Source of the DNA: Siphonodentalium dalli
Taxonomy: Eukaryota; Mollusca; Scaphopoda; Gadilida; Siphonodentaliidae
Direction: 5' to 3'
Assembly: GCA_032622095.1 (NCBI GenBank)
Contig: CP136067.1
Coordinates: 199,044,052-199,108,051, forward strand
DNA: 64,000 nucleotides
Shown here: positions 19,071 through 31,415 of the stretch, piece by piece
Position numbering within the stretch: position 1 is the first letter of the stretch
How the letters are laid out: each line of letters begins with the position of its first letter
Notes under the pieces: generated by a model
What the model was told of the DNA's origin: nothing
Database searches by the model: none
The model's input: the letters and a program-made list of their open reading frames with translations, nothing else
Translations under genes and position numbers: made by a program

Positions 19071-21015
19071 TATACCCCCGTAACTGATCGACTTGTCTGT
19101 TCGTCCGTGGGAGCAACTTCGAATTCATCCGAGCTTGTATTCCTTCAGCTTCAGTCAAATGTGTTGAAGCTTGGCACATATATTTTCCACACGCGCTCTG
19201 CGATTATGAGCTCCGTCCAATTTGTTTAGCGGAGTTATTCCCCTTTTTCAGCTTATACTGTGATGCCTTGCGATACATATTTGAAATATGAAGGTCAAAC
19301 TTCAGTGGACATAAACTGGTGTAATTGTTGGCCAGAAGTTATAACTTTCTTCAGTCCCTATTCAGGTGGTTTCCTTTGAGGGTGTTTGAATTTGATTGGA
19401 GCATGTTTATCCATAACTTTTAAAACTGCAGTTTCATAATCATTGTAATTTTGTTTGATGCAATCTCATTGGAGAGATTTGATGACACCGAGGTGTCCAG
19501 CTTGTAATCTGATAAATAAGTTCCACTAGCAGAAGTTTCAAATTAGTAACAATTTTATCATAACTAAAATTCCTGAAACTTCTATATGAAATGTTTGATG
19601 GTTTAGAAAGGTTATCATGATCTTTGATACCACAAACATGTTTGTTTTCCTGTTTTTTTAAAAACTTTGGCTGCCTGTTTGTTGTTTTTTTTAATTATTT
19701 TTTGTTGTTTTTTTTAATTATTTTTATTTGTTGTAAATGTTTATTTATTGTTTGTTTATTTTTCATGTTTGTTTTCCTGTTTTAAAAAAAAACTTGTTTT
19801 TTTTAAATTCCCCTTTGTTCAGGTTTGTTTGTTTTTTAAATTAATTTTGTTGTTGTACCTGTGGTGACCAGTGACCAAACTCAAGAACATTTAGACCAAT
19901 GTCAACACATTTCAACCACTTACCCACTCTTAATTGGTGCCCGGACGAACGAAGAATGTATTAAATTTGGTAATTTATTAGTATAAGTCGCTCTTGTACA
20001 CGGAACTATCAGAATAATTGAGCCGCGAAATTATTGATTATTTTCGAACCGAGCGGTCACGTGACTCTGATCGGAAGCAAAGAATTTACGGCTACAAAAA
20101 AAAGTGTAACCAACTCCGGAAACATGAACGTATGATTGGTGTTATTGGGCCATGAAAATCTGCAGTAGCGTGTTTTTTCAACGCTTAGTATACAGCATAG
20201 GGGTATTATTTATTTACAAGAGACAGCTAAAACAATCTGTAATCGGCAAATTGTATTCTCGGTTCATTTTATTAGTTGTTCGGGTACGGCAACCGATCAC
20301 ACGTTTTAGTGTTACCGGTATAGGAATGGGGTATCGCGAACTTAGGAAATGCAACGGACATCCAGAGAAAACCTTTGTAATTTTTATTTAGCAGTAGGAA
20401 ACTACTATTTTCAACTTTTACTAAGTTCAGACAATTGATGTTCGCCTTACTGAAGCTTTAATTTGGATCAGCGGCGAAATAACAAGTAGTTTCAGAACAA
20501 AGTTTGATGTAGTGTTCGTTACTATTTTTAGTAGTCAAAACTACATATGCATAGTGCACGATGGGAGAGACGTGAAGGCGTAGTATACAACTACGACTAA
20601 TAGAGTCGAGTAGCCAACCAATCGGAAAGCTTGATTTCAATAACAAAGTTACGTGAGATACAATATGTATGCATATGTTGGCTGTATGATCACGTATGGG
20701 ACTGCGAGTGTATGCATATATAGGGAGTAGTTGTATGCTTATGTACAATGTATATAGGTGTACATGGAATAACTGTATCATGATTGTTGAAGTGTACATG
20801 CATACCTGGAGCATAGTTGGATGGTCTTTAGTGGTGTATGGGTATATATGAAGTGCCCATGTGGTCATGGTTGCATGGTCATGGTTGCATATGTGATGTA
20901 TATGCATCTCTACCATATTACGTTATGGGGTGTAATGTTATGTATATTACGTGATGTCATTGATGAACAATGGGGAGCCTCGCCCTGAATTATATTCCTA
21001 ATAGGTGTATTACCG
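19071..21015. other. No gene; T-rich low-complexity tract
   Basis: A T-rich stretch (gtttgtttttt runs) lies at 19,620-19,860. A run of gtatgcatatg/tgtacatg-rich sequence lies at 20,640-20,920. Open frames of 79 and 152 codons here (the latter through the TG/CA-rich run, minus strand) look compositional. Confidence 0.5.
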
Positions 21016-21240
21016 CATATTATGTTAAAGGGACACAATGCATTCTGTGTGAATATTAAAGGGAGACAATGCGCTGGCAATGCGTGAATGTTAAAGGGAC
21101 AGCACTTTCGGTATGATAATGTTAAAGCGACACGAGGTACTCATAATGTGAATTTTAAAGGGACACTCGGCACTCACTGTGGATGAATGTTAAAGGGACA
21201 CACGGCACTCGCAGTGGGTGCAAGTTAAAAGGACACAGAA
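21016..21240. repeat. Minisatellite, ~40-bp unit
   Basis: 'gttaaagggacac' or close variants recur about seven times at roughly 35-45 bp spacing, with diverged spacers (cactcgcagtgggtg, tactcataatgtg). Confidence 0.75.
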
Positions 21241-21284
21241 CAAAATTTTAAACTTGTTATTAAGACAGACTCTATGTATGCCTC

Positions 21285-21605
21285 ACTTAATTTGCACAGT
21301 TCTGTCAATTTCTTGTTAAAATATGACTAGAATCCTAACGGTGGTTTTCGGTGAAATGTCATACCGAGTTCTGTATAATCGAATTATTGAGGGATCGGAA
21401 GGGACTGGAATCACACGAATGGCATATTTCATTGCTCTAATGATCAGTTAACACGAACAATACAAAATAAAGTCCCATCTCCAAACCAGTTCCATACAGC
21501 GAACCTGATCTAGAAGATATTAGTGAAAAAACGTCAAATTTCCTCTTTCAGCTGCCATTTTGACGGCCGTCTTGGACGGGGAGTTCCAGTTTTACCCTAC
21601 AAATG
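21285..21605 (+). repeat. Third copy of the 185-1,040 repeat family
   Basis: Shares, in order, 'gcacagttctgtc', 'atatgactagaa', 'tcgaattattgagggatc', 'ggtcagttaac'-like and 'gctgccattttga' blocks with the first kilobase of the window. Confidence 0.75.
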
Positions 21606-21884
21606 TGGCATCATATCTCTCAGAGTCATACCTACCTATATGACTAATTTTAATTCGCATATTTCACGGTAGGATTAATTGCGATATTGAATAACTTATT
21701 TAATCACGAAACGCTCTTTAAATTTGGAAAACCACTTAAAAGAGGGGTTAAAGTTAAATTTCAGCGTGGCTCCATATCTAATATCAATAAGTGTGTGAAT
21801 ATGTACATATGTACAAAGTTTCATGCTTTAGTCACAATTTGAACAATTGCCTTGAAATTTTTACTTAATCTACTCCACTATACA

Positions 21885-22160
21885 GGCATGTGGCGGTGTC
21901 GGTGTGTCCTGGGCAGAGTACGAACGGGTATATATACTGTCGGTGTCGGTGTGTCCTGGGCAGAGTATAAACGAATATATATATGTATATGTACATAAAG
22001 CACACGGTATATACGGGCATGTGGCGGTGTCGGTGTGCCCTGGGCAGAGTATAAACGAATATTTATGTATATGGCACACACATATAGAGCTGGGTTCTGG
22101 GATACTTCAGCACACATTAACCATACTTGCGCATGGCGGTGTCGGTTTGTCCTACGTACC
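21885..22160. repeat. GTGTCGGTGTG minisatellite
   Basis: 'gcggtgtcggtgtgtcctgggcagagta' or its parts recur near 21,891, 21,941, 22,022 and 22,134 with AT-rich spacers (aacgaatatatat). Frames through it on both strands are repeat-derived. Confidence 0.75.
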
Positions 22161-22249
22161 CATATATCTATACATATATATATATTAAATATATATAAAT
22201 ACATATAGTATATATATATATATATTAAATATATATATATATACATATA

Positions 22250-22299
<50 letters not shown>

Positions 22300-22340
22300 C
22301 TATATATATACATATATATATATACATACATATCCGTGTC
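22161..22340. repeat. AT/TATAC low-complexity run
   Basis: Long AT dinucleotide stretches with 'tatattaaatatat' and 'catatagtatat' repeats. Confidence 0.9.
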
Positions 22341-23305
22341 GATAATATATATGGAGAAATATATATGATTTCGTGCGTCTTACATGAAGACCTAGCCAAA
22401 ATAGTAGGCTTCTAATTACGGCATATATTATGTTCAGATACGACACAATGAGATTACTCTAGCAAATGATAAATGCTGGACACGAGAAATCCTTAAACAA
22501 TAGCCTCGCACGACATTTGTCAGATCTCAATCTAGTATTGATGAAGTCTAAACGTAGATACTTAGCTACATGTATGTTTTCATTATGTTCGTTAATCTAT
22601 ACATAAAACTCTAGCGTTATTACTCACTATAAAGATCGAACTTTGTTCAGATGAATAGCAATCTCACCTGCGATATGTAAATAAATTGGTTGAAGCAGGT
22701 AACTACACATTGCACGAGTTAGTCACTGTACTACTCAACAGATGTAGTAATATGTGACCATGCATGTTTAGCAGGCCTCATATGTATAGGCTAAAAACAA
22801 TTCAGTGTCTGGAAATAGTGAACAAAACATCTGTCACATGTCTAGTGCTATGCTAACTGCATTCCCAAGAAAGATCCTAAAAATTAGCAAATGTGTAGTA
22901 GACTGAGACAGAATATCACATAATATATGAATTCTTACTTAAATACATGTATATACTTATCTCCAACAACTCCATATGCTCGGATTGTATATTTGAATGC
23001 TCTTCCAAAAGTTATGAAATTATGCAACGCTTGAGAATAATAAGTCATTAATTTGCGTTGTACAATATCTTTGAACCACACAACAGTATATATGCCTTCG
23101 ACAATGGTTCAATTTCATTCGGCCTGCAAACGATCACAACATTAAGAAACGGTTGCGCTTCATTTTTACCTATTTTCTCCAAGAATCAACATCACCAATC
23201 TGCTGTAGCGACTTTTTTCTGACACCAATGACTGTTCTTCATTTCTTCTGCGAGACATGTGGCCTCACTATCTATTTTGTGCAGGGAGAGCACATCACCC
23301 ATTAT
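22341..23305. other. No gene recognised
   Basis: Unique-looking AT-rich sequence; no frame with recognisable domain content or good splice-site pairing was found. Confidence 0.4.
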
Positions 23306-23308
23306 AAT

Positions 23309-23976
23309 GGCTGCGGACACACGTACCACAGTAACGATGGCATAGTAGGTGTGACAATTAATTATGGTGGAGTTTGGTGACAATTGGTCGTAATAATTAA
23401 TATGCCATAGCAAGCCATTCACTCTCCGCACAATGGGACTACCAAGCTCTACCAGCGACGATCGATCTCTCAATGGTGTATCTACCTGAATGTCTTGTCG
23501 CTGTTGATCTTTAATCAACACGCAGTGTTATATTTTGCATGCTAACACACAAGTCCACTTGATAACTTTATGAATAACCAATCTCTGTCAACAGCCATGG
23601 TTGTTCTTACTAATGAAATGAATATAAGTAGACAAACATGCATGCATTGAGATCATATAAAAAACGTACCACATGCATGATATGTGAGTCAATGAGGAAT
23701 TTCCACCAGGCCACGGTCAAACACAATTCTGGACGATCTATCGTGCAATTATATATATCGTAGCGAATACAATTTAGCAAAATGTAATGAGTAGATATCA
23801 ACCTTGGTGAAACGCAATGGGTTAATTGGTCCAGTCTACTCATTGTGCGGAACATCTGCGGGCGACATGCCTAGCTATGGCAAAGAATTATGACGGACCA
23901 ATTGTCACCAAACTCCACCATAATAAACTGTCACACCTACTATGCCATCGCTACTGTGGTACGTGTGTCCGCTGCC
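23309..23976. repeat. Imperfect long inverted repeat
   Basis: Arms of about 90 bp at 23,309-23,398 and 23,886-23,976 share gacacacgtaccacagtarcg, catagtaggtgtgac and tggtggagtttggtgacaatt (inverted). Weaker inner matches (tgccatagc, ccgcacaatg) extend the pairing. Centre about 490 bp, non-coding. Confidence 0.75.
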
Positions 23977-24060
23977 AATCCCGTAGTCGAAAACACCGTC
24001 CGACTGAATGTTGATTATTTTCAGTTTCACCATGGGCCCAGTCAATTTCGAAATTCTGAC

Positions 24061-24195
24061 TGTCTTCGTCCGATGATACAATATGTAGTCTATGTGTGAT
24101 TCATCTGTCTTCGTCCGATGATACAATCTGTAGTCTATGTGTGATTCATCTGTCTTCGTCCGATGATACAATCTGTAGTCTATGTGTGATTCATC
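24061..24195. repeat. 45-bp tandem repeat, three copies
   Basis: tgtcttcgtccgatgatac starts at 24,061, 24,106 and 24,151; copies 2 and 3 are identical and copy 1 differs at one base. The period is a multiple of three, so open frames pass through, but nothing supports coding. Confidence 0.9.
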
Positions 24196-24875
24196 GCCGT
24201 GATACCACATGTACAGGTTATCAACACAAATTCACTTTGCGTCATTTAGCAGTCTGGCGTGGCAAATGTTCAAACGTTTTAAAAGTTTAAAAAGAACTGT
24301 TTACATTCGAAACGATTGTCAATTTCTGGTCAGTGTTCTGAATGTGGCGCAAAAGATTCTCGTCGAAAACGTAACATTCTTGAAGGAGGTCAGTAGTGCT
24401 GTTAATGGTTGTAGGGGTGGTCGATACGACGAGGAACTAACGGTTGCTCATGGGTAGAATGATAATTGTGGGAGTGAACTGATTCGCGTACGTGTGGCCG
24501 CCAATAAATGCTTAGGTTTTAGCTAATCACTAAGGGGAAGACGCACGTTTTGCATACATCCAGATAAACATTGCATCAGATTTCAACTAAGAATTTCCCT
24601 CGATCTGTCTTGTAAAAACCTTTAATTTAACATATCATCTTCATTGTATATAACATCTGAACAATTATTAAGAGAAGACAAAAACAATGGATTTATAAAT
24701 TAGAAATGTTGAAAATATTATTTTCTGTTCTTTGTTCATTTAGGTACTAAGAACTGCTAAACTGGTCAATAATTTAAACGAAACTCGAACAACTATATAG
24801 CCTATTGTTAATACTGCTCTGTGAGTGGAGGCTTCATTTGCGTCATGATGATGATCACACCCCGTATATATACAA
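24196..24875. other. No gene; a segment resembling sequence after the PAN exon
   Basis: 24,543-24,680 (gcacgttttgcatacatccagataa... ttaacatatca) resembles 28,888-29,015, which follows the PAN exon at 28,839. No PAN-like exon is visible at the matching upstream position here, so it is read as a shared repeat or an old duplicate of intron sequence. Confidence 0.4.
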
Positions 24876-25316
24876 CTAGCCGATGAGCCCGACGTTGTCC
24901 GGGCTATTCAAAAACAAAATTTCAAGTCGATAGCTCTGCCCAGCCCGACGTTGTCCGGGCTATTCAAAAACCAAATTTCAAATCGATAGCTACACCCGTT
25001 TCCGAGATCTGGTCTGCGCATGCGCGAAGCTTGGGTCGCACAGGCTCGGCGATCCGATAAAATTCGTATCCGGGGCAAGATACATTCACATAGCAAATTT
25101 CAAGTCGATAGCTCCACCCGTTTCCGAGATCTCGTCTGTGCATGCGCGAAGCGAGCGCCGCACGGGCTCGCCAATACGACAAGGACGACCGCCTGGCCAA
25201 ACTACACACACGTACCAAGTTTCGTCCCGATCGGTCGAGAATCGTAGATTTGGTAAAAATGACAGACATACAGACAGACATACAAACATACAGAGGTCTT
25301 CAAAATATATATGAGA
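24876..25316 (-). mobile_element. Helitron H5, first unit of a head-to-tail trimer
   Basis: CTAG at 24,876-24,879 with hairpin, satellite units, microsatellite, and GAGA (complement of TCTC) at 25,313-25,316. The satellite has an internal deletion that duplicates the 'gcccgacgttgtccgggc' hairpin (24,951-24,961 area). The outer base is A (24,875), matching an A/T insertion site. Confidence 0.85.
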
Positions 25317-25818
25317 CTAGCCGATGAGCCCGACGTTGTCCGGGCTATTCAAAAACCAAATTTCAAGTCGATAGCTCTACCCGTTTCCAAGATCTGGTCT
25401 GCGCATGCGCGAAGCTGGCGTCGCACTGGCTCGGCGACCCGACATAGTTCGTATCCGGGACAAGATACATTCACATACCAAATTTCAAGTCGATAGCTCC
25501 ACCCGTTTCCGAGATCTCGTCTGCGCATGCGCGAAGCTGGCGTCGCACGGGCTCGGCGACACGATAAAATTCGTATCCGGGGCAAGATACATTCACACAC
25601 CAAATTTCAAGTCGATAGCTTCACCCGTTTCCGAGATCTCGTCTGCGCATGCGCTGCACGGGCGCCGCACGGGCTCGCCAATACGACAACGTTCACCGCC
25701 TGGTCAAACTACACACACGTACCAAGTTTCGTCCCGATCGGTCGAGAATCGTAGATTTGTATCAATGACAGACAGACAGACAAACAAACAAACAGAGGTC
25801 TTCAAAATATATATGAGA
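25317..25818 (-). mobile_element. Helitron H6, middle unit of the trimer
   Basis: Begins CTAG at 25,317 with no base between it and the GAGA of H5. It carries two 122-bp satellite units plus the fused AT-skewed core, and ends GAGA at 25,815-25,818, again abutting the next unit. Confidence 0.85.
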
Positions 25819-26277
25819 CTAGCCGATGAGCCCGACGTTGTCCGGGCTATTCAAAAACCAAATTTCAAGTCGATATCTCCACCCGATTCCGAGATCTGGT
25901 CTGCGCATGCGCGAAGCTGGCGTCACACGGGCTCGGCGACCCGATAAAATTCGTATCCGGGGCAAGATACATTCACATATCAAATTTCAAGTCGATAGCT
26001 CCACCCGTTTCCGAGATCTCGTCTGCGCATGCGCGAAGCTGGCGTCGCACGGGCTCGGCGACCCGATAAAATTCGTATCCGGGGCAAGATACATTCACCA
26101 AGCAAATTTCAAGTCGATAGCTCCACCTGTTTCCGAGATCTCGTCTGCGCATGCGCGAAGCGGGCGCCGCACGGGCTCGCCAATACGACAACGTCAACCG
26201 CCTGGTCAAACTACACACACGTACCATGTTTCGTCCCGATCGGTCGTTAATCGTAGATTTGTATAAATGACAGACAT

Positions 26278-26314
<37 letters not shown>

Positions 26315-26336
26315 GGTCTTCAAAATATATATGAGA
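25819..26336 (-). mobile_element. Helitron H7, third unit of the trimer
   Basis: CTAG at 25,819-25,822, satellite units, a long (CAGA)n, and GAGA at 26,333-26,336 followed by T. Read on the minus strand the whole trimer is A-[H7-H6-H5]-T, one A/T target for three elements. Confidence 0.85.
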
Positions 26337-26678
26337 TGGAGAATAAAGCAGCCACACATATATCAGCCCAATGAAAACAAATATTGGTAAGCAGGCTAGT
26401 CTTATCAATCAGGGATCTACGGAAGCGTATTGAGGCCTCAGTATCAAATAAAATTCCGCAATTATCTCTTAATTAACACTTACGTGTCTCTTAATTAAGA
26501 CCTATTTCTCTTAATTAAGACATAAACTCTCTTAATTAAGGATTCATAAAAGCCAAACAAAGGGTGTTGTATGGTGGCGCCCAAACCAATCTAAATATTC
26601 ACCCCACCCCATCAAAATTGTCGCCGCCCAGAGGGGTTCAATTGGGCCATACATGCCATTTCTCGACCCCACCCCATC
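26337..26678. other. No gene; short CTCTTAATTAA repeats
   Basis: 'ctcttaattaa' occurs four times between 26,464 and 26,541 at about 20-25 bp spacing. A C-rich block with two 'accccaccccatca' copies follows (26,600-26,675). No coding content. Confidence 0.6.
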
Positions 26679-26834
26679 ATGATTTCTTTTTCGCCAGTCA
26701 GTGGTCGAACGGATTGGTCGCATGATTTTACTTTGTGTCTATCGCAGTTCAATCTAACTCATATCGATGCATGTGCAGTTTCACCTGTGAGTTGTGTGGC
26801 CATTCGTAAGTTTATTTGTCGCATTTCGGTGGAT

Positions 26835-27178
26835 ATGGATGAATTTGTCCCCACTGAAGCGCTGCACGCACTGCGTAGTTTTCACTCGGTCCATTGTTTG
26901 AGTTGGACATTCCACGATCAATCGGGTCGGGTTGTACTCTGTTTGGAGTGCCATGTCACACCAGCAGGACCCCTGCCGACCGCGGCTTGGAAGGACAGAA
27001 GCCCACCATTATGTCAGGGTCCAGACAGGGATGGCGAAGAAGAAGAAAACCCGTTCTCGTCGACTCAGGGATGCCGCGCGGATGACCAGCTGGAAGGGAA
27101 CTCAGATACGCCCAGCTGGTCACGGGGCAGGACCACCAGCCCGCTACCGCTATTCCAACCAGCATCCAAATAAACTTT
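26835..27178 (+). pseudogene. Second copy of the PLE-locus accessory ORF, frameshifted
   Basis: MDEFVPTEALHALRSF and SVHCLSWTFHDQSGR match the N-terminus of the 248-aa ORF at 6,141 (MDSTLIPTELLHAL, SAHCVSWTLHANKGR). The basic block KKKKTRSRRLRDAARMTSW is in a different frame, so one frameshift separates the two halves, and the Pro-rich and coiled-coil end is missing. The stop overlaps an AATAAA (ccaaataaactttag). No PLE sequence flanks it, so this ORF can move or be retained independently of an RT. Confidence 0.7.
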
Positions 27179-27529
27179 AGTGCTCTTTTCATTGTGTTTG
27201 GGTATTAAATCTAACTCAACATGCAAAGACTTTATAATTGTTTACGATGGTTTTATTCATTATGCATTAGTTGCAATGCATGTAAGAAAATTAAAAACAT
27301 ATTTACCGAAATAAATACACATAAACATAGTGTATTTCCAATAATTTGATGCAGAACTGCACGATGAAATCTCATCAATAAATGAAAAAAGCTTATTATG
27401 TCCTCTTTAAATGATAATCATGATCATTTTGGAAAGTAATTAAATGTAGTTGAAATTACATGCTATTTATCAAAGTAATTAATTAATTTCAATTACCCCA
27501 TCCCTTGTATCATCATGTGTACGTATAAG

Positions 27530-27845
27530 GCAGGGTTCGTATCGGTCAGGGTCCATATTGGCCAGGGTCTTATCAGCCGGTGGTCTATACAGACAGAATC
27601 CATATCGGTCATGGTCCACATTAGCCAGGGTCTGTATCAGCCGGTGGTTCGTAAATAACCCATATGCCGTATATGTTAGGGTCCATATTAGCCGGTATCA
27701 GCCTGTGGTCCATAAAACAGTGTCCGCATCGGTCAGGGTCCATATTAGTCATGGTATGTATCAGCCGGTGGTCTATAAAACAAAAAAGTCCATATCGGTT
27801 AGGGTCCATATTAGTCATGGTCGGTATCAATCGCATATACCTTTC
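27530..27845. repeat. ~70-bp minisatellite, about four copies
   Basis: Combinations of 'tcggtcagggtccatatt', 'agccagggtc' and 'tatcagccggtggtc' recur four times with indels. Frames through it are repeat-derived. Confidence 0.85.
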
Positions 27846-28529
27846 TGTTTCTCCAAAACCCATGTTGGGGTGTTATGTAACATAAATGTTTGTATATCTG
27901 TTATATTTCACAAATTGCATTGTCCATGGAATAAATTTTGTTTAAACAAACCCCAGTTATTCATGAGTCACACATGTCGTACCTCTTCATTTGCAGGGTG
28001 CCTGATGCATGCATACCACTGTAGACAAGCATAATTCTTATCACCCACCCAACAACCCAAATATTGAAAATTCCCCACAACTGTCATCATTCCACGATTC
28101 ATCTGTCCAGTCTCCTGTCTCCTACGTTCTCATATCTCTCTATGTATCTCTCTCTCATCTCTCGCACCCTCTCTCTCTCTTTCTGCCTCATGCTATCCCA
28201 AACACTAGCGTCTCCATTTTTTTCCATTCCCTAACTCAAATTTAGTTATATATTTCCATTTCTCCTATAACCATTAGTTTCATCCCTTCCCGTTTGATCT
28301 ATACCACTCCCTCGCTTATTGGGGAAGGAGCATGTCGCCAAAGAGGAGAAGACTTCATATAATCCCTCGGGCTTGTGGTCTGATCCTCGTATCCATACAT
28401 TAACTCTTCTATTTTGCATATGTGCCATATGTAAATTATGTTATTTGTTTGGATTTGGAAATAAAAAGATGTGTACACTATTTGCAGGGCACGCCGACAA
28501 GAAAACTAACGTCCAGTAAATCATTCAAA

Positions 28530-28839
28530 ATGGAGGTTGTTCTTGTTGCCATCTACATACTGGTAGAATCATGTCTTGCAGCAGAGTTCTCTGTTCGCGG
28601 CTTTGAGCGACTCATGGGTGTTGATGGAGTATTTAATCCTCACTATTTCGAAGCAATGATTCTCACAGGAGAGACAAGTGAGTCGATATGTTCTGCAAAG
28701 TGCGTGAGGAATGGGTGTGTGGCTTTCGTCCATAACAAGGGAATGAAGACTTGTTATTTCTACGATAGACCAATTGTCGCCAACAGCACAAGCAATGTGC
28801 TTGGTGAAAATAGTACCGCTTTCACCGTGAAACATGACG
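28530..28839 (+). CDS. First exon: signal peptide plus PAN/Apple-like domain
   Basis: The ATG at 28,530 (tcaaaATGG) opens a secretory signal (EVVLVAIYILVESCLAA, likely cut before EFS). Then follow about 80 residues with the PAN spacing: SICSAKCVRNGCVAFVHN and KTCYFYD, with four cysteines positioned for PAN disulfides. NST and NST/A sequons suggest glycosylation. The exon closes at a strong donor, GAC-G|GTGAGT at 28,840, leaving phase 1. PAN plus C-type lectin fusions are common in molluscs. The phase matches the lectin exon at 50,437, so both may belong to one secreted lectin. No TATA box was identified upstream. Confidence 0.7.
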
Positions 28840-30230
28840 GTGAGTACATGGCCTAGCATGATAAACATTTAAGGCCCAGACATACATGTACGTTTTGCAT
28901 AAATCCAGATAAGTATTGAAAGTCATTTTGATAAAGAATCTCTCTTGATCTATCCAACGACAACTTGGATTTAACATATCGTTATAGCCATTGCATATAT
29001 ACACTTAAAAGTTATTAAAGGGAGACTCTACCTTAATCCATGCAGACATGTATGTGATCATCTACTATACTCAACAGATTATATCCAATAAATTAAGTAA
29101 TTATTCAAGAATGAGAGTTAAATACACGAACATACACAATGAAACAAGTATAACAATTAGTTATTAAAATTAGTAAAAAGGCTTAAGCCATTTATTCACT
29201 TTCATGACCATATTGCTTTACATCCTTCATAGCGTACATTAACGTATTTTTCACAAATTATCTGTCTAAAATTCATTTATTTGTTGCATATGTATTGTTG
29301 AATATAGTAGGAGATGGCCCCATAAATGGCTGGATGTAGGTAAAGTATCCCTTTAAGGGAAGTCTTTATTAATTTAAATAGATTTAAGATGTTAAATAAT
29401 CCTTTCTTCTTTTTTTTTTTTTATTTTCATAGTAAGAAATTCTAGACTAAATGATAATCATAAAACCGGAGCAAGTTACCAGATAGCTTATTTTATTGCT
29501 CTATGAAAGTGAGCTTTATTGTATTGTGTTATACACCGCTCACTACCTGTATTGACTATATAAAGCCTAGCTAATAAACATTACGTTTATTACGTCAATG
29601 TAGCTTTTTTTGGTCAACGTACCTTTATTCGGTTGATATAACTTTAACGTAATTATATATGCAAATTGCGCAGGTAACTAGGGACGTCAACCGCCCCAAA
29701 TGACGGCAATGTGATTTTAGAACGTTGATATCGTCCATAAATCACTGTTATTGATAAAATTCGTAAAAGGATATACTGTTATGTTCTAAACATATAAATC
29801 ATCAGAATAAAATCGGCTTAGAATAACTGTAAAAATTAACGAACAATTTCGCTCTACGCTACACTTCGGTTTTGCCCACGTCACGAATGCTAATTAGTTT
29901 GCTTGATCTCAAATATAAGGGCGTAATCGAAGTAAGGAATGAAAGACTTATAAAAATTACAGAATTCTCCCATAAAAGGCAAGTTGTGCGCGATGGATAA
30001 ACAAAATATATAGCTAATGTTGTCGACTTAACGGTTTATGTCCGCTCGAAGGATTTGGCATCTGATGGACTCGTCAGAGTCTAACCCAGTAGATGCTCGA
30101 ACACCCCTCACCAACATAAACCATGTAAGCGACCACACTAGCTACATATTCTATATGAATTATATTTTAATAACATGATATAACACAAATTATACTCCCA
30201 TATATTAGAATGAATAATAAGGCAGCCACA
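28840..30230. other. Intron-like sequence, no exon found
   Basis: AT-rich, with 'ttaaagggagactctacctt' and 'tatccctttaagggaa' blocks typical of dispersed repeats. Searched for the missing N-terminal half of a lectin domain (W, CY, W-x-A-x-x-x-C) without success. Confidence 0.4.
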
Positions 30231-30234
30231 TATT

Positions 30235-30632
30235 TAGTTGTCACGGTTGGTGGGGTTATGGAAAAGTCGTCTGAACATCTGGTGATGATGAGGTCTAGAA
30301 TATGTCCAGATTCATGTGTAGTAGTTTTGACGTGTTGTGTAAGTCCATACGAATCTAGGAGTTTGTCAAAGTTTCGAGCAGTAGCGTCGTTAACATCATC
30401 GACATGAATGTTGAAGTCACCGCAGATGATGAGTTTTTCTGGACACACAACCAACGATTCAAGATATTCTTTGAATTCCTTTAAGAAGGTGCAGGTTGTG
30501 ACTGGATGGTTGTCAGAAAACGGAGGACGATATAGGCAAACGGCACGCAGAACATCGTTGTGTAGTTTAAGTTTCCACTTCTCGTACCACGATTGCACTA
30601 CAAATGGCGACGAACTTGAGATTAATCATTCT
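30235..30632 (-). pseudogene. LINE (non-LTR retrotransposon) endonuclease fragment
   Basis: Minus-strand reading contains LRAVCLYRPPFSDN, LIICGDFNIHVDD (the GDFN active-site block of APE-type endonucleases) and TTTHESGHILDLIITR. It stops being recognisable before the SDH block. About 130 codons of an expected ~220, with no reverse transcriptase nearby, so a truncated remnant. Clade not assigned. Confidence 0.8.
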
Positions 30633-30944
30633 TGAATTTAGTATGATAGTGATTGGCATTGTGCTGCTGGTCATGTCGTGACTTACTATGACTCATGGGT
30701 TGAACCATCAAATGGATGCCTTTGGAGGTACTGTTTCCAAGAAAATAATGACAATTCAGCCGTAGGCGGTAACCAAGATCCTTACTATTAACTATTACTT
30801 TAACTTGGACTCTTGCCTTTCTCTGTTTCATATATTCCACATGTCTTTCTTTTTTCTGACGATACAATTCAATATTTTATCTCAACTGACTTTCTAAGTC
30901 AGCCCACGCGGGTGATTGGTTGCTTGACATTTGTTATTTATGAT

Positions 30945-31345
30945 AGTTCCGTCCCAAGCACGATAGTCCGGTTCCTAATTTTAGCACACCCGCTATCGCT
31001 GAGGAAATACGGAAATCTATTTTTAGCATGCACATTATTCCAGGGAGGAAATTTGAAAGTAATATCCGCCTCGCTAAAAATGTTCAACATGTTTTCTCCG
31101 AATTGTCTTTGTAATCGACAACTAGAGCATAATAACTTATCGTAAGCAAATTATTTATCAATTTCCTAAATCTTCAGTTTTTTTTCGGTAGAAATAGTAT
31201 TAAATTGTTCACTTGTCAACATGATCTGATTGTGAATTGTTTTACATTATGGGATCTTGGACAGCACGAATAACGTTCGATAAAATATCATGAATATTCC
31301 ACGGATTTTCGTTGACTATGCCAAAATTATGTTAACTGACTATCT
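30945..31345 (+). repeat. Direct repeat, left copy (partner 34,446-34,905)
   Basis: Shares gatagttccgtcccaag, tttagcatgcacattattcc, cgacaactagagcata, then aatcttcagttt and cgttgactatgccaaaa with the right copy. It brackets the 145-bp tandem field. Some indels; roughly 80-85% by eye. Confidence 0.85.
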
Positions 31346-31415
31346 AACCCTAATCCATGCTGGTGATTATTTCATGCTGTTTGCGTGTGAATGGTTGCTT
31401 GATTTTTATTATTTG

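Noticed and set aside
21878-22399. 173-codon minus-strand frame
   Set aside because: Mostly Tyr/Ile from AT dinucleotides and repeats of the GTGTCGG minisatellite.
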